Shown one piece after another: positions 26,640 to 36,262 of a DNA stretch of 64,000 nucleotides. A program made the position numbers and the translations under genes. Positions within the stretch are counted from its first letter, which is position 1; each line of letters opens with the position of its first letter. This DNA comes from Dyadobacter sediminis (lineage in GTDB: Bacteria > Bacteroidota > Bacteroidia > Cytophagales > Spirosomataceae), in assembly GCF_005860765.1 (NCBI RefSeq), contig NZ_VCEI01000011.1, forward strand, positions 1,516,994 through 1,580,993. Reading direction: 5' to 3'. The notes under the pieces were generated by a model. The model made no database searches. It was not told the DNA's origin and saw only the letters and a program-made list of their open reading frames with translations.

Positions 26640-27749
26640 TTACTTGTAAATATTTTTAAGGTCTTTTTCGAACAATGTGTAGGGATGATTGTAGAACTTT
26701 ACAAAATCAGCAGCACTGACCTGTCCGGGAAAAGGCGCATAGAAATGCGTCGGGCTTCGGGTATCATTTCGCCAGACCAGCACGTAAGCAAGATTCATTT
26801 TTTCAGCGCGCAGGGTTTTTAGCAGCGATTCAGTCCACCAAGCCGGATTGGGTATGGTTTCAAGACCGGTTTCTGTGAAGGCTGCCAGTTTTCCGGCTTT
26901 TGCAGCATAATCCGAAACGATTTTGAGCTTCTTCAACCCTGCTTCCAGATTGTATTTTCCATCTCTTCCGAAATCCGCATAATCATCCATTCCGACCATA
27001 TCAACCCATTCGTTTCCCGGAAATCTTTCCAGGTACTCTGCTTCCGTACTGAACCTGCAATCGGGTGAAAATGCGTATATGAAATTATGAACATGCAGAC
27101 TGTCACGCAAGTAGGAAACGGTAAATTTCCAGACATCCATGAAATCTTCCCGGGACGTATGCTTTTTTCCCCACCAGAACCAGTCACCGTCCAATTCATG
27201 ATAGGGCCGGAAAATAATCGGTGCCAGCTGGCCGTCCCTGCCTTTTACCGAACCTGCAAAATCAGCGATGGTCCGGAGAATCTGCCTGTACTTTTCATGA
27301 TGCGAACCGCCGGGTTTGATAAGTGCTATTGCTGCAACTGAAACGGTGTCAACCCAGTAAAACCCTCCTCCGGAAGCCGGATTGGAAAAGTGCCACGCGG
27401 CTGTGGTGACACCGCCGCGATCATACGTGTCCACCACATTCTTTCTGAGTACCTCTTTTGTTTTGGCAATTTCCTCTTCCGGTCTGCCCGATAATCCGCT
27501 GAAATCCACACCGATTACAGCCGGATGCGAACCGGTGACAGACTTGACATCGGATCGGTTTGCGTCTCCGTTCCATCCGTGGCCGTATTCCGTTGCATGC
27601 TGATGACCAAACAGAATATGTTTCTGCGATAACGATTTCAGGTTTTTGTACAAAGCTTTTGTCTCTCTGGTTGCATCTGGATCAATCTGAGCCATGCCGT
27701 CAGTACCGGACAACAGCACAGCAAACAGAAGCAAAAAATAATTTTTCAT
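26640..27749 (-). CDS. Secreted glycoside hydrolase family 26 (beta-mannanase-like)
   Basis: The start was set at ATG 27749 to give a clean signal peptide (MKNYFLLLFAVLL, cut after GMAQ), 369 residues in all. GH26 features are HILFGHQHATEYG, the acid/base glutamate in FRPYHELDGDWFWW, and the nucleophile glutamate in AAFTETGLE. Family members mostly hydrolyse beta-1,4-mannans by retention. It is not in a polysaccharide utilisation locus here, and lies 178 nt before the encapsulin gene on the same strand. Confidence 0.9.
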   Translation of the reverse strand: MKNYFLLLFAVLLSGTDGMAQIDPDATRETKALYKNLKSLSQKHILFGHQHATEYGHGWNGDANRSDVKSVTGSHPAVIGVDFSGLSGRPEEEIAKTKEVLRKNVVDTYDRGGVTTAAWHFSNPASGGGFYWVDTVSVAAIALIKPGGSHHEKYRQILRTIADFAGSVKGRDGQLAPIIFRPYHELDGDWFWWGKKHTSREDFMDVWKFTVSYLRDSLHVHNFIYAFSPDCRFSTEAEYLERFPGNEWVDMVGMDDYADFGRDGKYNLEAGLKKLKIVSDYAAKAGKLAAFTETGLETIPNPAWWTESLLKTLRAEKMNLAYVLVWRNDTRSPTHFYAPFPGQVSAADFVKFYNHPYTLFEKDLKNIYK

Positions 27750-27944
27750 TATAAACAAGAAGATAACGGACCCTTAATAATTGGAATAGATCTGGCTGGC
27801 CGGATAAACGAGTCAGGTAGAATGTACCTGTACATTCGTATACCCGATTGGTTACAATACCGGCCGTTCCGTAAATATCGGTTGCAACTGGATCATTTTA
27901 AACAAAATATTGATTGCATATTTGAATTTAATTTAGTCACAATC

Positions 27945-28895
27945 ATGCAAGCTCAAAGTAAAACACCTTCCACCCTGCTGATAGTACTGGCTTTTGCAAC
28001 CGTTTACATCGTATGGGGCTCAACCTATTTCTTTATTCAGCGCGCACTTTCCGGCCTGCCTCCTTTTTTCCTGGGTGCATTGCGTTTTATCATTGCCGGC
28101 ATACTGATGCTGGGATGGAGCCTGCTGCAGAAAGAAACCGTTTTTTCATGGAAAGTCATGAAGCCAGCTATTATTACCGGTTTGCTGCTGCTGTTTGTCG
28201 GCAACGGGATTGTGATCTGGGTGGAACAATTTCTTCCCAGTGCGATGGTTGCTATCATGGTTTCCTCGTCGCCTTTATGGTTTATACTGCTTGATAAGCC
28301 AAAATGGTCCGAAAACCTGCGCAACAAATCCACCATTTCAGGACTTCTGCTAGGCTTTGCAGGCGTAGTATTATTGTTCAGTGAAAAAATCCTGAGCACC
28401 ATGTCGTCCATGAACAGCACGCGAGATCTGTTTGCAATGGCATTGGTTGTACTCGGTTCCATGGCATGGTCCGGAGGTTCTTTGTATTCCAAATACTTTT
28501 CCGTTTCCGAATCTGCGACGGTTAACTCAACATGGCAGATGCTGGCAGCAGGCATTGCCTTTATTCCGTGCTGTATGATGGCGGGTGAAATGAAGAATCT
28601 TGATCTTGCTGCTGTTCCGGCCGATGTATGGCTTGCAACAACCTATCTGGTTCTGTTTGGGTCCATCGCCGGTTTCAGTGCTTACGTATGGCTGCTTAAG
28701 GTTCAGCCTGCTACCAAAGTCAGTACTTATGCTTATGTCAATCCGGTAGTGGCTGTTTTGCTGGGAATATTTTTCGCAGGTGAATCCATTTCAGCTTTAC
28801 AGATCGCTGGCCTTGCCATTATTCTGGGCAGCGTGCTGATGATTAATATTCATAAATACAGAAAAAGCGCAAGGGTGCTTTCCGTGAAGGATTAA
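27945..28895 (+). CDS. EamA-family (DMT) transporter
   Basis: The start was moved to ATG 27945 (MQAQSKTPSTLL), giving 316 residues and removing an unlikely 41-residue hydrophilic extension. Ten membrane helices form two EamA repeats, with YIVWGSTYFFIQRAL in the first helix and the repeat-2 segment YAYVNPVVAVLLG near the end. Family members such as YedA/RhaT-type proteins export or import metabolites. The substrate is unknown. A near-consensus -7 sequence CATATTTG precedes the start. Confidence 0.88.
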   Translation: MQAQSKTPSTLLIVLAFATVYIVWGSTYFFIQRALSGLPPFFLGALRFIIAGILMLGWSLLQKETVFSWKVMKPAIITGLLLLFVGNGIVIWVEQFLPSAMVAIMVSSSPLWFILLDKPKWSENLRNKSTISGLLLGFAGVVLLFSEKILSTMSSMNSTRDLFAMALVVLGSMAWSGGSLYSKYFSVSESATVNSTWQMLAAGIAFIPCCMMAGEMKNLDLAAVPADVWLATTYLVLFGSIAGFSAYVWLLKVQPATKVSTYAYVNPVVAVLLGIFFAGESISALQIAGLAIILGSVLMINIHKYRKSARVLSVKD

Positions 28896-29037
28896 ACAAC
28901 TTGAATGTAAACGTGCGGTGTAAAACAGATCTTAAAAATATCATGCGGGTAGAGCAGGGCATGAAGGTGACCCCTCCGGGGTCCGGGAAAAAGGAACTTG
29001 TAAACTGATAGCTAGAAGCAGAAAACACGGATTGGCT

Positions 29038-29934
29038 CTAGTTTACTTTTTTGGACAAATCGTCTAATTCATTCTGTGTGGGTGTAACGGAGCGGATTCC
29101 GTTTTCGGGTACATTTATCTTTGCAGTCCAGGCGATGGCATTCAATACCAGCTTTCTGAAATTATCATTTTGCCAGTTGTTATGGATATGTCCGCCGGAA
29201 AAACCGAATCCCCTTCCGCCATCTGGACGATCAAACGCCCAGGCAACGGTTTGCGGTTCTTTTTTAACCATAACAGATTCTTTAACATAAGGATTATTGG
29301 AATGCGTTCCGTCCGGTCGGTTCAGCGTTGATTCCGGCGGCAATGCCTGAAGAATCGGTGTTATGTTCTTCTTGTTTTCCGCAAAGCGGAAATGATAGTA
29401 CCATTCATCCGAAATCGAAAACGGCTTGATGCCGCTTGCAACCGGATGACCGGGATAAGTAGAAAAGCCAGCTTCCCAAACCGGGTTCACAGACCAGTTG
29501 ATCTCGAAATACCCTCCTATCCAGTTCAGAAAATAATTGCCGGCTTCACCCTGCGGTACTTCGAGTGCAAAGTGCAGCACAACAAGCCCTGCACCTTTTT
29601 TCATTGCTTCATCCAGTTCTTTCAAATGCGGAATCACCATATGATCGCCGCCGCCATCGCCATACAGAACAATTGCATCCGCATCGTTCAGTTCAGCCGG
29701 ATCCTTTGGCCAGCCGTTATGAACAACAACGGCATGAACGCCGGGCAAACTGTCGTTCAAAGCTTTGGCCAGTAATGTACTTCCGCCTTTATGCTCATGC
29801 TCGCCTTTTCCATGACTGTCAGGACCTGCAATGAAGACAATATTTTTGATTCCTGCACCGGCCTGCTGATCCTGCGCAAAAACCTTGCTGAATAGCAGCA
29901 ATGTGCAAGCGAGCATCAGAGAACAGATTTTCAT
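29038..29934 (-). CDS. Secreted ThuA-domain protein
   Basis: The 298-residue protein has a signal peptide (about 1-20, SKVFAQ) and a ThuA-like domain with IVFIAGPDSHGKGEHEHKGG, the strand-loop VLYGDGGGDHM and GGHIHNNWQND near the C-terminus. ThuA proteins have a glutamine-amidotransferase-like fold and are linked to trehalose and other disaccharide use. The histidine-rich HGKGEHEH could bind metal. It probably shares a transcript with the small gene 26 nt upstream. Confidence 0.88.
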   Translation of the reverse strand: MKICSLMLACTLLLFSKVFAQDQQAGAGIKNIVFIAGPDSHGKGEHEHKGGSTLLAKALNDSLPGVHAVVVHNGWPKDPAELNDADAIVLYGDGGGDHMVIPHLKELDEAMKKGAGLVVLHFALEVPQGEAGNYFLNWIGGYFEINWSVNPVWEAGFSTYPGHPVASGIKPFSISDEWYYHFRFAENKKNITPILQALPPESTLNRPDGTHSNNPYVKESVMVKKEPQTVAWAFDRPDGGRGFGFSGGHIHNNWQNDNFRKLVLNAIAWTAKINVPENGIRSVTPTQNELDDLSKKVN

Positions 29935-29960
29935 TGCGGTGCGGTTTACAGGTACAGTTC

Positions 29961-30155
29961 TTACTGTAATTTGACGAGGTAAGTGCCGTCCTCACCTTTT
30001 ACAGGCAGGGCAAATTCCAGTTCTTCTTTCTTGTTTACCCGCAAGTAATTTTCAACGGCAAGAAGCACTTCATCTTCGGATTCGGCGCCTGTAACGGCAA
30101 GCGTGGCACCTGACTGTACTTTTCCTGACGGGTCCTGATTTTCAATATTCGGCAT
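29961..30155 (-). CDS. Small hypothetical protein (64 aa)
   Basis: I do not recognise a family. The 64-residue acidic protein starts MPNIENQDPSGKVQSG and has no signal peptide or membrane helix. It lies 26 nt upstream of the ThuA gene on the same strand, a spacing that suggests an operon. Sequence character (mixed charged and hydrophobic residues, no low complexity) is consistent with a real protein. Confidence 0.55.
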   Translation of the reverse strand: MPNIENQDPSGKVQSGATLAVTGAESEDEVLLAVENYLRVNKKEELEFALPVKGEDGTYLVKLQ

Positions 30156-30211
30156 AATCGTAAATGTTGTTGGATTTTCTTTTAATGGCTTTAAAATTAT
30201 GCCATGCGATT

Positions 30212-30904
30212 TTATTTCGTTACTGCTTCAACCCAGTTTGTATCATTGCAATGGCTGCACGGCGTATTTACCTCAAAAGAGTTAGGTTCTTTGTGCCCGC
30301 ATTTGTAACAGACTATTGCTTCCGGATCTTTTTTCATTTTTGCCAGCAGTTCTTTTTCCCAGGTGGGAAGCACAGCTAAACCCGAAACTTCTTCTTCATT
30401 TTTCAATAATGAAAATGATCCGTTTGCTTCAATATAAAAACGCTTGACTTCGCCGAGATGCCTGACATCCATATGTCTGAGCTGAGCAAATACACGTTCG
30501 CGGGAAATATTTGAATTTGAAAAGTTCTTCAGTATCATTTCAGAATCCTCGACCAGAATACCGATTCTTCCTTGCGTGATGGCTTCAAACTTCTCACTTT
30601 TTGCAGAACCACTTGCTATAAAACGCTGTATGTTGACGACAGCAAAGGCCACAACTACTGCCGGTAAAAGTCCGCGGTCAGGCGAATGAATGGGAACCCC
30701 GATTGCTGCGGCCATTGCCACCATTGCAACCAGGTCACTGGCTCCCAGCTGTGAAGCCATGCGTTTGCCCATCATTCTGATGGATGTCAAGAGTATCAAA
30801 TAGACAACTGCTGTCCGCAGAATTACTTCAATATAAAATATTCCCGGCGCCTCTCCTACAAATATCCGGTGCCAGTCCTGAATGGAAATCTGATCCAATG
30901 CCAT
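30212..30904 (-). CDS. DUF421 membrane protein with C-terminal zinc ribbon (copy 2)
   Basis: The start was set at MALDQISIQDW (30904), giving 230 residues and aligning it with its upstream paralogue. Three membrane helices are followed by the DUF421 (YetF-like) cytoplasmic domain with LVEDSEMIL and FAQLRHMDVRHLGEVKRFYIEANG. The last 40 residues add CYKCGH and CSHC, a likely zinc ribbon that is not part of standard YetF. It is 13 nt downstream of the first copy. Function is unknown. Confidence 0.85.
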   Translation of the reverse strand: MALDQISIQDWHRIFVGEAPGIFYIEVILRTAVVYLILLTSIRMMGKRMASQLGASDLVAMVAMAAAIGVPIHSPDRGLLPAVVVAFAVVNIQRFIASGSAKSEKFEAITQGRIGILVEDSEMILKNFSNSNISRERVFAQLRHMDVRHLGEVKRFYIEANGSFSLLKNEEEVSGLAVLPTWEKELLAKMKKDPEAIVCYKCGHKEPNSFEVNTPCSHCNDTNWVEAVTK

Positions 30905-30917
30905 TTTCTTCTCTTTA

Positions 30918-31613
30918 TTAATATTCTGTTGATGCCTGAACCCACTTTGCTTCTCCGCAATTGGAGCAAGCTGCATTTGTGTCCTGTATCTTTTCTACAT
31001 TCCCGCAGTTTGTACAAGCCTTTCCATCCGCTTTATGCTCTTCACTGACTTTCTGGATATGCTTGTCGGAAGCCGGAAAAATAGTGAGGCCGGGCATGAC
31101 TTCCGGGAAAGTGTAGATACTGAAAATTCCGCATGCTTCCAGATAAACACGTTCTACTTTACCCAGATTGTAGATTTTTTCATTTCGAAGTGCGGCAAAA
31201 AGCTGCTGCCGTGAAACCCTTTCACTTTCAAGCGTATCCACCTGAATAATGCCGTCCTTGACAAGTGTGGTTGCCCTGCCCTGCACAAGCAGTTCAAAAT
31301 TGCGGTTTTTAACTCCCCAGAAATTCACACCTCTGTGAAACAAAAGAGCCAGAATCAGGATGAATAATCCCTGTAGCAAACCTCTGTCGGGAACTTCCAT
31401 CGGAGCTGATACAATTGCCCCGAGCGTGATCATGACTGCCATTTCCATAATGGTCAGCTGGCCGCTCATTCGTTTCCCCATCAATCTGGCAACAATCTGA
31501 AGCATCAGGTACATAAAGATGGTTCTTCCAAGTACTTCCAGAAGAAAAATGGCAGGTGCTTCCCCGAATAAAATGCGTTTCCAGTCATCAAGAAATATCA
31601 GTTCTTTTCTCAT
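30918..31613 (-). CDS. DUF421 membrane protein with C-terminal zinc ribbon (copy 1)
   Basis: The 231-residue paralogue of the following gene shares the order membrane helices (GRTIFMYLMLQIVARLMGKRMSGQL), DUF421 domain (RQQLFAALRNEKIYNLGKVERVYLEACG) and a C-terminal CTNCGN / CSNCGE zinc-ribbon pair. Both start with the same IF-GEAP-IF pattern. Tandem duplication is clear, but the two have diverged strongly. They may work as a hetero-oligomer; this is inference. Confidence 0.85.
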   Translation of the reverse strand: MRKELIFLDDWKRILFGEAPAIFLLEVLGRTIFMYLMLQIVARLMGKRMSGQLTIMEMAVMITLGAIVSAPMEVPDRGLLQGLFILILALLFHRGVNFWGVKNRNFELLVQGRATTLVKDGIIQVDTLESERVSRQQLFAALRNEKIYNLGKVERVYLEACGIFSIYTFPEVMPGLTIFPASDKHIQKVSEEHKADGKACTNCGNVEKIQDTNAACSNCGEAKWVQASTEY

Positions 31614-31835
31614 AAACGTCTGTTGGTAATTTCATTGTAACAAAGCTTCTTAGGCAATTGCAAGTGTGGAAAATGCGCCTAGTGTCGTCTTATTATTATT
31701 CCTGTGCCAAATTCGGCAGATTCCATCCTGCTCCTATTTTTTTATAATTAATGAATCCAATGGTTACAAAACAGGACGGACAATCCGGGGAATGTACAGG
31801 ACTGCTGTGCTCTGTGTAGAATTTGAACAGCATAC

Positions 31836-31868
31836 AAACAAAAAATGCCCGCCAATTCTGGCGGGCAT
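31836..31868 (-). terminator. Terminator of the Ser/Thr/Pro-rich protein gene
   Basis: A 10-bp stem (ATGCCCGCCA, 31845-31854, with 31859-31868) and a 4-nt loop are followed on the minus strand by TTTTTGTTTG. It lies 37 nt after the stop codon. Confidence 0.85.
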
Positions 31869-31904
31869 TCGGTTCTCATATTTAAAACCTGACTTATACC
31901 TTAA

Positions 31905-32351
31905 TTATTTTGGTGTAGTCGTAGTTGCAGGAGTTGATGATCCCGGAACGGTTGAAGGCGATGTTACAGTACTGCCCGGATTGGTTGACGGACTTGTGGT
32001 TCCCGGAGTTGTTGACGGTTGGGTAGTAGAACTGTTAGGAACACTGCCCGGTTGTGTTGAACTTCCCGGAATGGTGCTGGATGGCTGTGTAGTACTTCCA
32101 GGTACTGTTGATGGTGATGTGGTGCTGCCCGGAACGGTTGTTGACTGAGTCGAACCTGGCAATGTAGAGGGTTGTGTTGTACTTCCCGGCATTGTTTTAG
32201 GCTGGGTTGCGCTTCCTGTTGTGCTGGATGGCTGTGTAGTACTTCCTGGCGTCGTTGACGATGGCGAAGAAGACGGAGTGGATGTTTGCGCATACGCACC
32301 AGCCGATGCAAATAGAGCTAATGCTATGATATTCAACTTTAAAGCTTTCAT
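31905..32351 (-). CDS. Secreted Ser/Thr/Pro-rich low-complexity protein
   Basis: The 148-residue protein has a signal peptide (MKALKLNIIALALFASAGAYAQ) and a mature part made almost wholly of Ser, Thr, Pro, Gly and Gln in degenerate units such as PGSTTQPS and PGSTTSPS. No folded domain is visible. Such sequence resembles mucin-like stalks and could be a target for Bacteroidota O-glycosylation, which modifies Asp-Ser/Thr motifs; those specific motifs are not obvious here. It has its own terminator. Confidence 0.7.
   Translation of the reverse strand: MKALKLNIIALALFASAGAYAQTSTPSSSPSSTTPGSTTQPSSTTGSATQPKTMPGSTTQPSTLPGSTQSTTVPGSTTSPSTVPGSTTQPSSTIPGSSTQPGSVPNSSTTQPSTTPGTTSPSTNPGSTVTSPSTVPGSSTPATTTTPK
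31920..32290. repeat. Degenerate tandem repeats encoding PGST-type units
   Basis: Imperfect repeats of about 24 nt (seen as GTTGTGCTTCCCGG-like units) cover the coding region of the Ser/Thr/Pro-rich protein. Unit number may vary by slippage. Confidence 0.55.
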
Positions 32352-32857
32352 GACAATTTGTTTAGTGATTAATCATTTACAGTTATAAACTTGATTGAGG
32401 TCAAAAAACAATCATACCAAATACCCTACACAAACCAAAAATCGCCTATAAGACTGATTATACGGGTTTATACTATACTTTTCTTTAATTTGTTGTCCCT
32501 AATTTGCCGCATTTTGAGCGTATAATACCCCTTTTTTCTAAAAAATACAACACTGCGCAATGCGTCCGCGAAGCCGTTTATCCTTGCAACTTCACTCTGT
32601 CAGTTGAAAAGTTCGTAGATGCCGGCATTCCTCTTTTTTGTTGGCCTTTGGAAAGGACAACTGGATACTTTATATGAAATAATCATTCAAGGGAATTCCC
32701 GAATATGGAAAACGCTTGCATTTGTATTTTATATGGCAATGATAAAATTCCGGAACATGCCTGGAAAATAGTAAAACAACCCGGAAAGCTTCTTTTATAA
32801 ACAGCTCGTTTGTATGAAACTGCACAATGCATCCGTGAAGCTGAACTTCATCTTTTT
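32352..32857. other. Long intergenic region upstream of the PQQ dehydrogenase
   Basis: About 500 nt between divergent genes. I see no convincing ORF, RNA gene or exact TAnnTTTG box. It is A/T-rich and probably holds both promoters. Confidence 0.5.
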
Positions 32858-35023
32858 ATGATCGGAACAGTCAAACTTCAAAGGCAATTTATAATCAAAA
32901 ACTTTGTCCTTGCACCTGCTATACTGGCTTTTGCCGCATTGGTCGCTTACCAGACCAGAAATGATGACCGTTCGTGGAGCATTTATAAAGCAGATGCCGG
33001 AAGCACAAGCTATTCCGCTCTGGACCAGATCAATACTTCCAATGTAAACCAGCTCGTTCCCGCATGGACGTTCGAAATGAAAGATATGAAAGACGGTTCC
33101 CGTTCCGGAAGCAGCGAATGCAACCCGATTATTGTAGATGGCGTCATGTATGCCACTTCCGCGAAACACTGGGCATATGCCGTGAATGCAGAAACCGGAA
33201 AGCTGATCTGGTCTTTTGATCCTTTTGAAGGTGCAGAAGGCGGCGGCGTCAGCAGAGGCGTAACGTACTGGGAAGACGGAAGCGACAAGAGGATTTTGTT
33301 TACCGGCGGAGACGTGCTTTTTGCGCTTGATGCACGTACCGGGAAACCGGTCCAGGAATTTGGCAAAGGCGGGAAGGTAAGCATGAACATCGGACTCCGG
33401 GACGATCCCGAAACGATCTCTGTCATTCCTACTTCCCCCGGAATTGTATATAAGGACCTGCTGATTATGGGAGCGGAAGTTTCTGAACTTTACGGCGCGC
33501 AGCCGGGCTATATCCGTGCCTACAACTGCCGGAACGGAAAACTGGAATGGACCTTTCACACCATCCCTTTGCCCGGCGAACCCGGTTACGAAACCTGGCC
33601 GCCGGATGCTTACAAGTATGCAGGCGGTGTGAATGACTGGGCCGGCATGAGCCTCGACATCAAGCGGGGAATTGTGTTTCTGGCATTGGGGTCGCCTTCT
33701 TACGACTTCTACGGCGCCGACCGGAAGGGGAAAAACCTGTATGGAAACAGTGTAGTTGCGCTGGATGCAGCAACCGGGAAATACATCTGGCATTATCAGC
33801 TTGTGCACCATGATTTGTGGGATTACGATCTTCCGGCACCTCCGAACCTGGTGACGGTACAACGAAACGGCAAAGCTGTTGATGCCGTAGCGCAGGTTAC
33901 CAAACACGGTTTTGTCTTTGTTTTTAACCGTGAAAACGGCGAACCGCTTTTTCCGATTGAAGAACGGAAGGTTCCGGCCTCCGCAATTCCCGGCGAAGCG
34001 TCATGGCCAACGCAGCCCTTTCCTGTTCTGCCAAAGCCTTTTGCCCGACAATTTATGACCGAAAAAGACCTGACGCATTATTCTGATGCCGGAAATGATT
34101 CCATTGTAAAGAAATTCCGGTCTATGCGTTACGAAGGTCTTTTTACTCCACCCGACCTTAAAGGAACACTGATGCTTCCCGGAACGCGCGGAGGTGCGGA
34201 ATGGGGCGGCGCAGCTTACGATCCGTCGAGCAGCGTGCTTTTTGTAAAATCAAACGACTCGCCTGAAATCCAGACAATTGTAAAAGTGGATGCTGAAAAG
34301 GAAGCCAAAGACCAGACGGTTTTTGATCAGGGTAAAAGCATTTACATGACTTACTGCGTGGCATGCCACGGCAAGGATAAAAACGGCGACGAACCCACTT
34401 ACCCGTCTTTGATCAGCCTGAAAAACCGCATGACAAGAGAAGCTGCACTGGACAAAATCAAAAAAGGAGGCGGTAAAATGCCGGCTTTCGCCAGTGTTGT
34501 CAAAGGAAAGGAAAAAGGAATTATTGCATTCCTGTATGAAAAAGAAAAGGATTCAGGCAAGGTAACAAAAATGGAAACGGGTCAGACAAAAGCAGGCGCG
34601 GACAAATATTTAAACCTGACTGCCTACGGACATTTCCGCGACCCGAACGGCAATCCGGCATTGCGGCCGCCCTGGGGAACGCTCAGCGCCATTAACCTGA
34701 CCAACGGCGAATTTCAATGGCAGATTCCGCTCGGAAACAATGAACGCCTGCACCAGGAAGGCATGCCTGAAACTGGTCAGGAAGGCTCTGCCGGCCCGAT
34801 TGTTACAGCAGGAGGACTGGTTTTTATCAGCGGTACCAATGACAGAAAGCTTCGGGCACTGGATAAGAAAACGGGAAAATTACTCTGGCAAACGCTGCTT
34901 CCAGGCGTGGCTAATGCCACTGCCTGTACGTATATGACGCATGGCAAGCAGTATGTGGCACTTTCTGTGGGCGGAAACAAGGAAAATCCATCGGGTTATA
35001 TTATGTCCTTCAAACTTCCCTGA
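32858..35023 (+). CDS. PQQ-dependent dehydrogenase with cytochrome c domain
   Basis: The start was set at ATG 32858 (MIGTVKLQRQF), giving 721 residues and an N-terminal hydrophobic segment for export (about 14-28). The PQQ beta-propeller shows repeated blade motifs (YAVNAETGKLIW, FALDARTGKPV, VALDAATGKYIWHYQ, RALDKKTGKLLWQ). A c-type heme site, CVACH, at about residue 504 lies between propeller blades rather than at the C-terminus. The family oxidises sugars or alcohols in the periplasm. No pqq synthesis genes are in the window. Confidence 0.9.
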   Translation: MIGTVKLQRQFIIKNFVLAPAILAFAALVAYQTRNDDRSWSIYKADAGSTSYSALDQINTSNVNQLVPAWTFEMKDMKDGSRSGSSECNPIIVDGVMYATSAKHWAYAVNAETGKLIWSFDPFEGAEGGGVSRGVTYWEDGSDKRILFTGGDVLFALDARTGKPVQEFGKGGKVSMNIGLRDDPETISVIPTSPGIVYKDLLIMGAEVSELYGAQPGYIRAYNCRNGKLEWTFHTIPLPGEPGYETWPPDAYKYAGGVNDWAGMSLDIKRGIVFLALGSPSYDFYGADRKGKNLYGNSVVALDAATGKYIWHYQLVHHDLWDYDLPAPPNLVTVQRNGKAVDAVAQVTKHGFVFVFNRENGEPLFPIEERKVPASAIPGEASWPTQPFPVLPKPFARQFMTEKDLTHYSDAGNDSIVKKFRSMRYEGLFTPPDLKGTLMLPGTRGGAEWGGAAYDPSSSVLFVKSNDSPEIQTIVKVDAEKEAKDQTVFDQGKSIYMTYCVACHGKDKNGDEPTYPSLISLKNRMTREAALDKIKKGGGKMPAFASVVKGKEKGIIAFLYEKEKDSGKVTKMETGQTKAGADKYLNLTAYGHFRDPNGNPALRPPWGTLSAINLTNGEFQWQIPLGNNERLHQEGMPETGQEGSAGPIVTAGGLVFISGTNDRKLRALDKKTGKLLWQTLLPGVANATACTYMTHGKQYVALSVGGNKENPSGYIMSFKLP

Positions 35024-35060
35024 TCTTTAAAATCTGTTGAAACAGGAAATCGAGTAAGCC

Positions 35061-36044
35061 TTACTGCTCGGGAAGTGAAACAGTAATATGCCACATATCT
35101 CCGGAATTGGTTACCTTTTCCGTTCCCCAGATGCCGGGTCCGCCGTCTGTACGCAGAAATACACCGAAAACAAGGTTGCTGATGGCAGAACCATTCACGA
35201 CAATGCTTCCGCATGCAGCTCCGGATTCACAATTGCCGTTGATGAAAGTTCTGGCATGCAGGATTTTGGTTCCTGTATCGTCAAGCTCCAATTGATCGTT
35301 ACCTGAAATTTTCACGAGTTCAAGGCCTGGAGTCTGTAATTCCAGCTCAGTGGAAAATCCCAGATGTTTGCCCGCAAAATTAGTAGTTGCGCCCAGTCCT
35401 GCCAATGACAAAACCGGATTGCTGACCGGGCGGCTGAAATGAAGCCGGAGTTTGCCATAATAATAGCGGCTTGTATCCGAAGTAGCAGCTGCTTTTGCCA
35501 GTAACGGCTTGGCCGACAGAAAAACATGAAGACTTGCATTGGTATGAAGACGGATTCCCCGTCCGGCGGGTCCTTCGGGATGTGCCGTAAAAACGGTTCT
35601 TGCGGAGTCAAAGAAATAGTAGCTGTTATTAACAACCTGTGTGGATCTCACATGGTTGGCAGCTGCACCCGATAAAGCTCCGAAAGTCATTCCGGTGATA
35701 TGCTGCGGAACAGTTAAAAATTGCTGGTCGTCGAAGCCGAATGTAAGCGTAAGCGCAGACTGTGGCTTGTAAAAGTAAATTCCTTCATCGTGGCTTCCGT
35801 CTTTGTTGGTAAAAAAAGCAAGAGTCTGCGGAATGGAAGTCGGGCCTATTGGAATGGGCGGCTCGTAACTGTTGAAAGTCCCGTCCTGCACAAACTCCAT
35901 TGTATTTTGTGCAAAGAGTAGCGTTTTATTCAAGATAAAAAAGACTACAAGGATAACCAGCACCATCCGATTTAAAAACCCGGCTATGCATGTATTTGCA
36001 ATACCTGAGGGAAATTGTTCAGCATTTACTTTTTGAGCCAACAT
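35061..36044 (-). CDS. Secreted protein of unknown function
   Basis: The 327-residue protein has an internal hydrophobic stretch (VLVILVVFFILNKTLLFAQ, residues 28-46) that looks like a signal peptide; ATG 35966 may be the true start. The mature part is a beta-rich domain with conserved-looking FGFDDQQFLTVPQ and LRLHFSRPVSNPVLSLAGLG. It resembles modules found at the start of large Bacteroidota surface proteins, but stops after one module and lacks a type IX secretion tail. It converges on the PQQ dehydrogenase gene. Confidence 0.65.
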   Translation of the reverse strand: MLAQKVNAEQFPSGIANTCIAGFLNRMVLVILVVFFILNKTLLFAQNTMEFVQDGTFNSYEPPIPIGPTSIPQTLAFFTNKDGSHDEGIYFYKPQSALTLTFGFDDQQFLTVPQHITGMTFGALSGAAANHVRSTQVVNNSYYFFDSARTVFTAHPEGPAGRGIRLHTNASLHVFLSAKPLLAKAAATSDTSRYYYGKLRLHFSRPVSNPVLSLAGLGATTNFAGKHLGFSTELELQTPGLELVKISGNDQLELDDTGTKILHARTFINGNCESGAACGSIVVNGSAISNLVFGVFLRTDGGPGIWGTEKVTNSGDMWHITVSLPEQ

Positions 36045-36262
36045 TTCTGTACACCGAATAAATAATCCTATAAAGTAAACCGGAACAATCCATTTGCGGA
36101 TTTCCCTTTAGACGCATCATTTACAAATCGGTCACATACCAGTCCGCACATCTGTGCATAGGCTTATTACAGTGATTGCGGTGAAAAGTTTTTGGGCAAA
36201 AGCTGACATGTAGTTGAAGCCTGTCATCTATTTTATAACCTAAAACCTTGTGATTTTCTGAT

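Noticed and set aside
28969..28983. Hairpin GACCCC-TCC-GGGGTC after the EamA gene as a terminator
   Set aside because: It is short, lies 74 nt after the stop codon and has no U-tract on either strand.
31666..32148. 160-residue open frame on the plus strand
   Set aside because: It is the antisense of the Ser/Thr/Pro repeat gene; its Val/Leu/Gly repeats are the mirror of that low complexity, and the minus strand has a signal peptide and a terminator.
32795..33907. 370-residue open frame on the minus strand
   Set aside because: It lies antisense to the well-supported PQQ dehydrogenase and has no recognisable motif.
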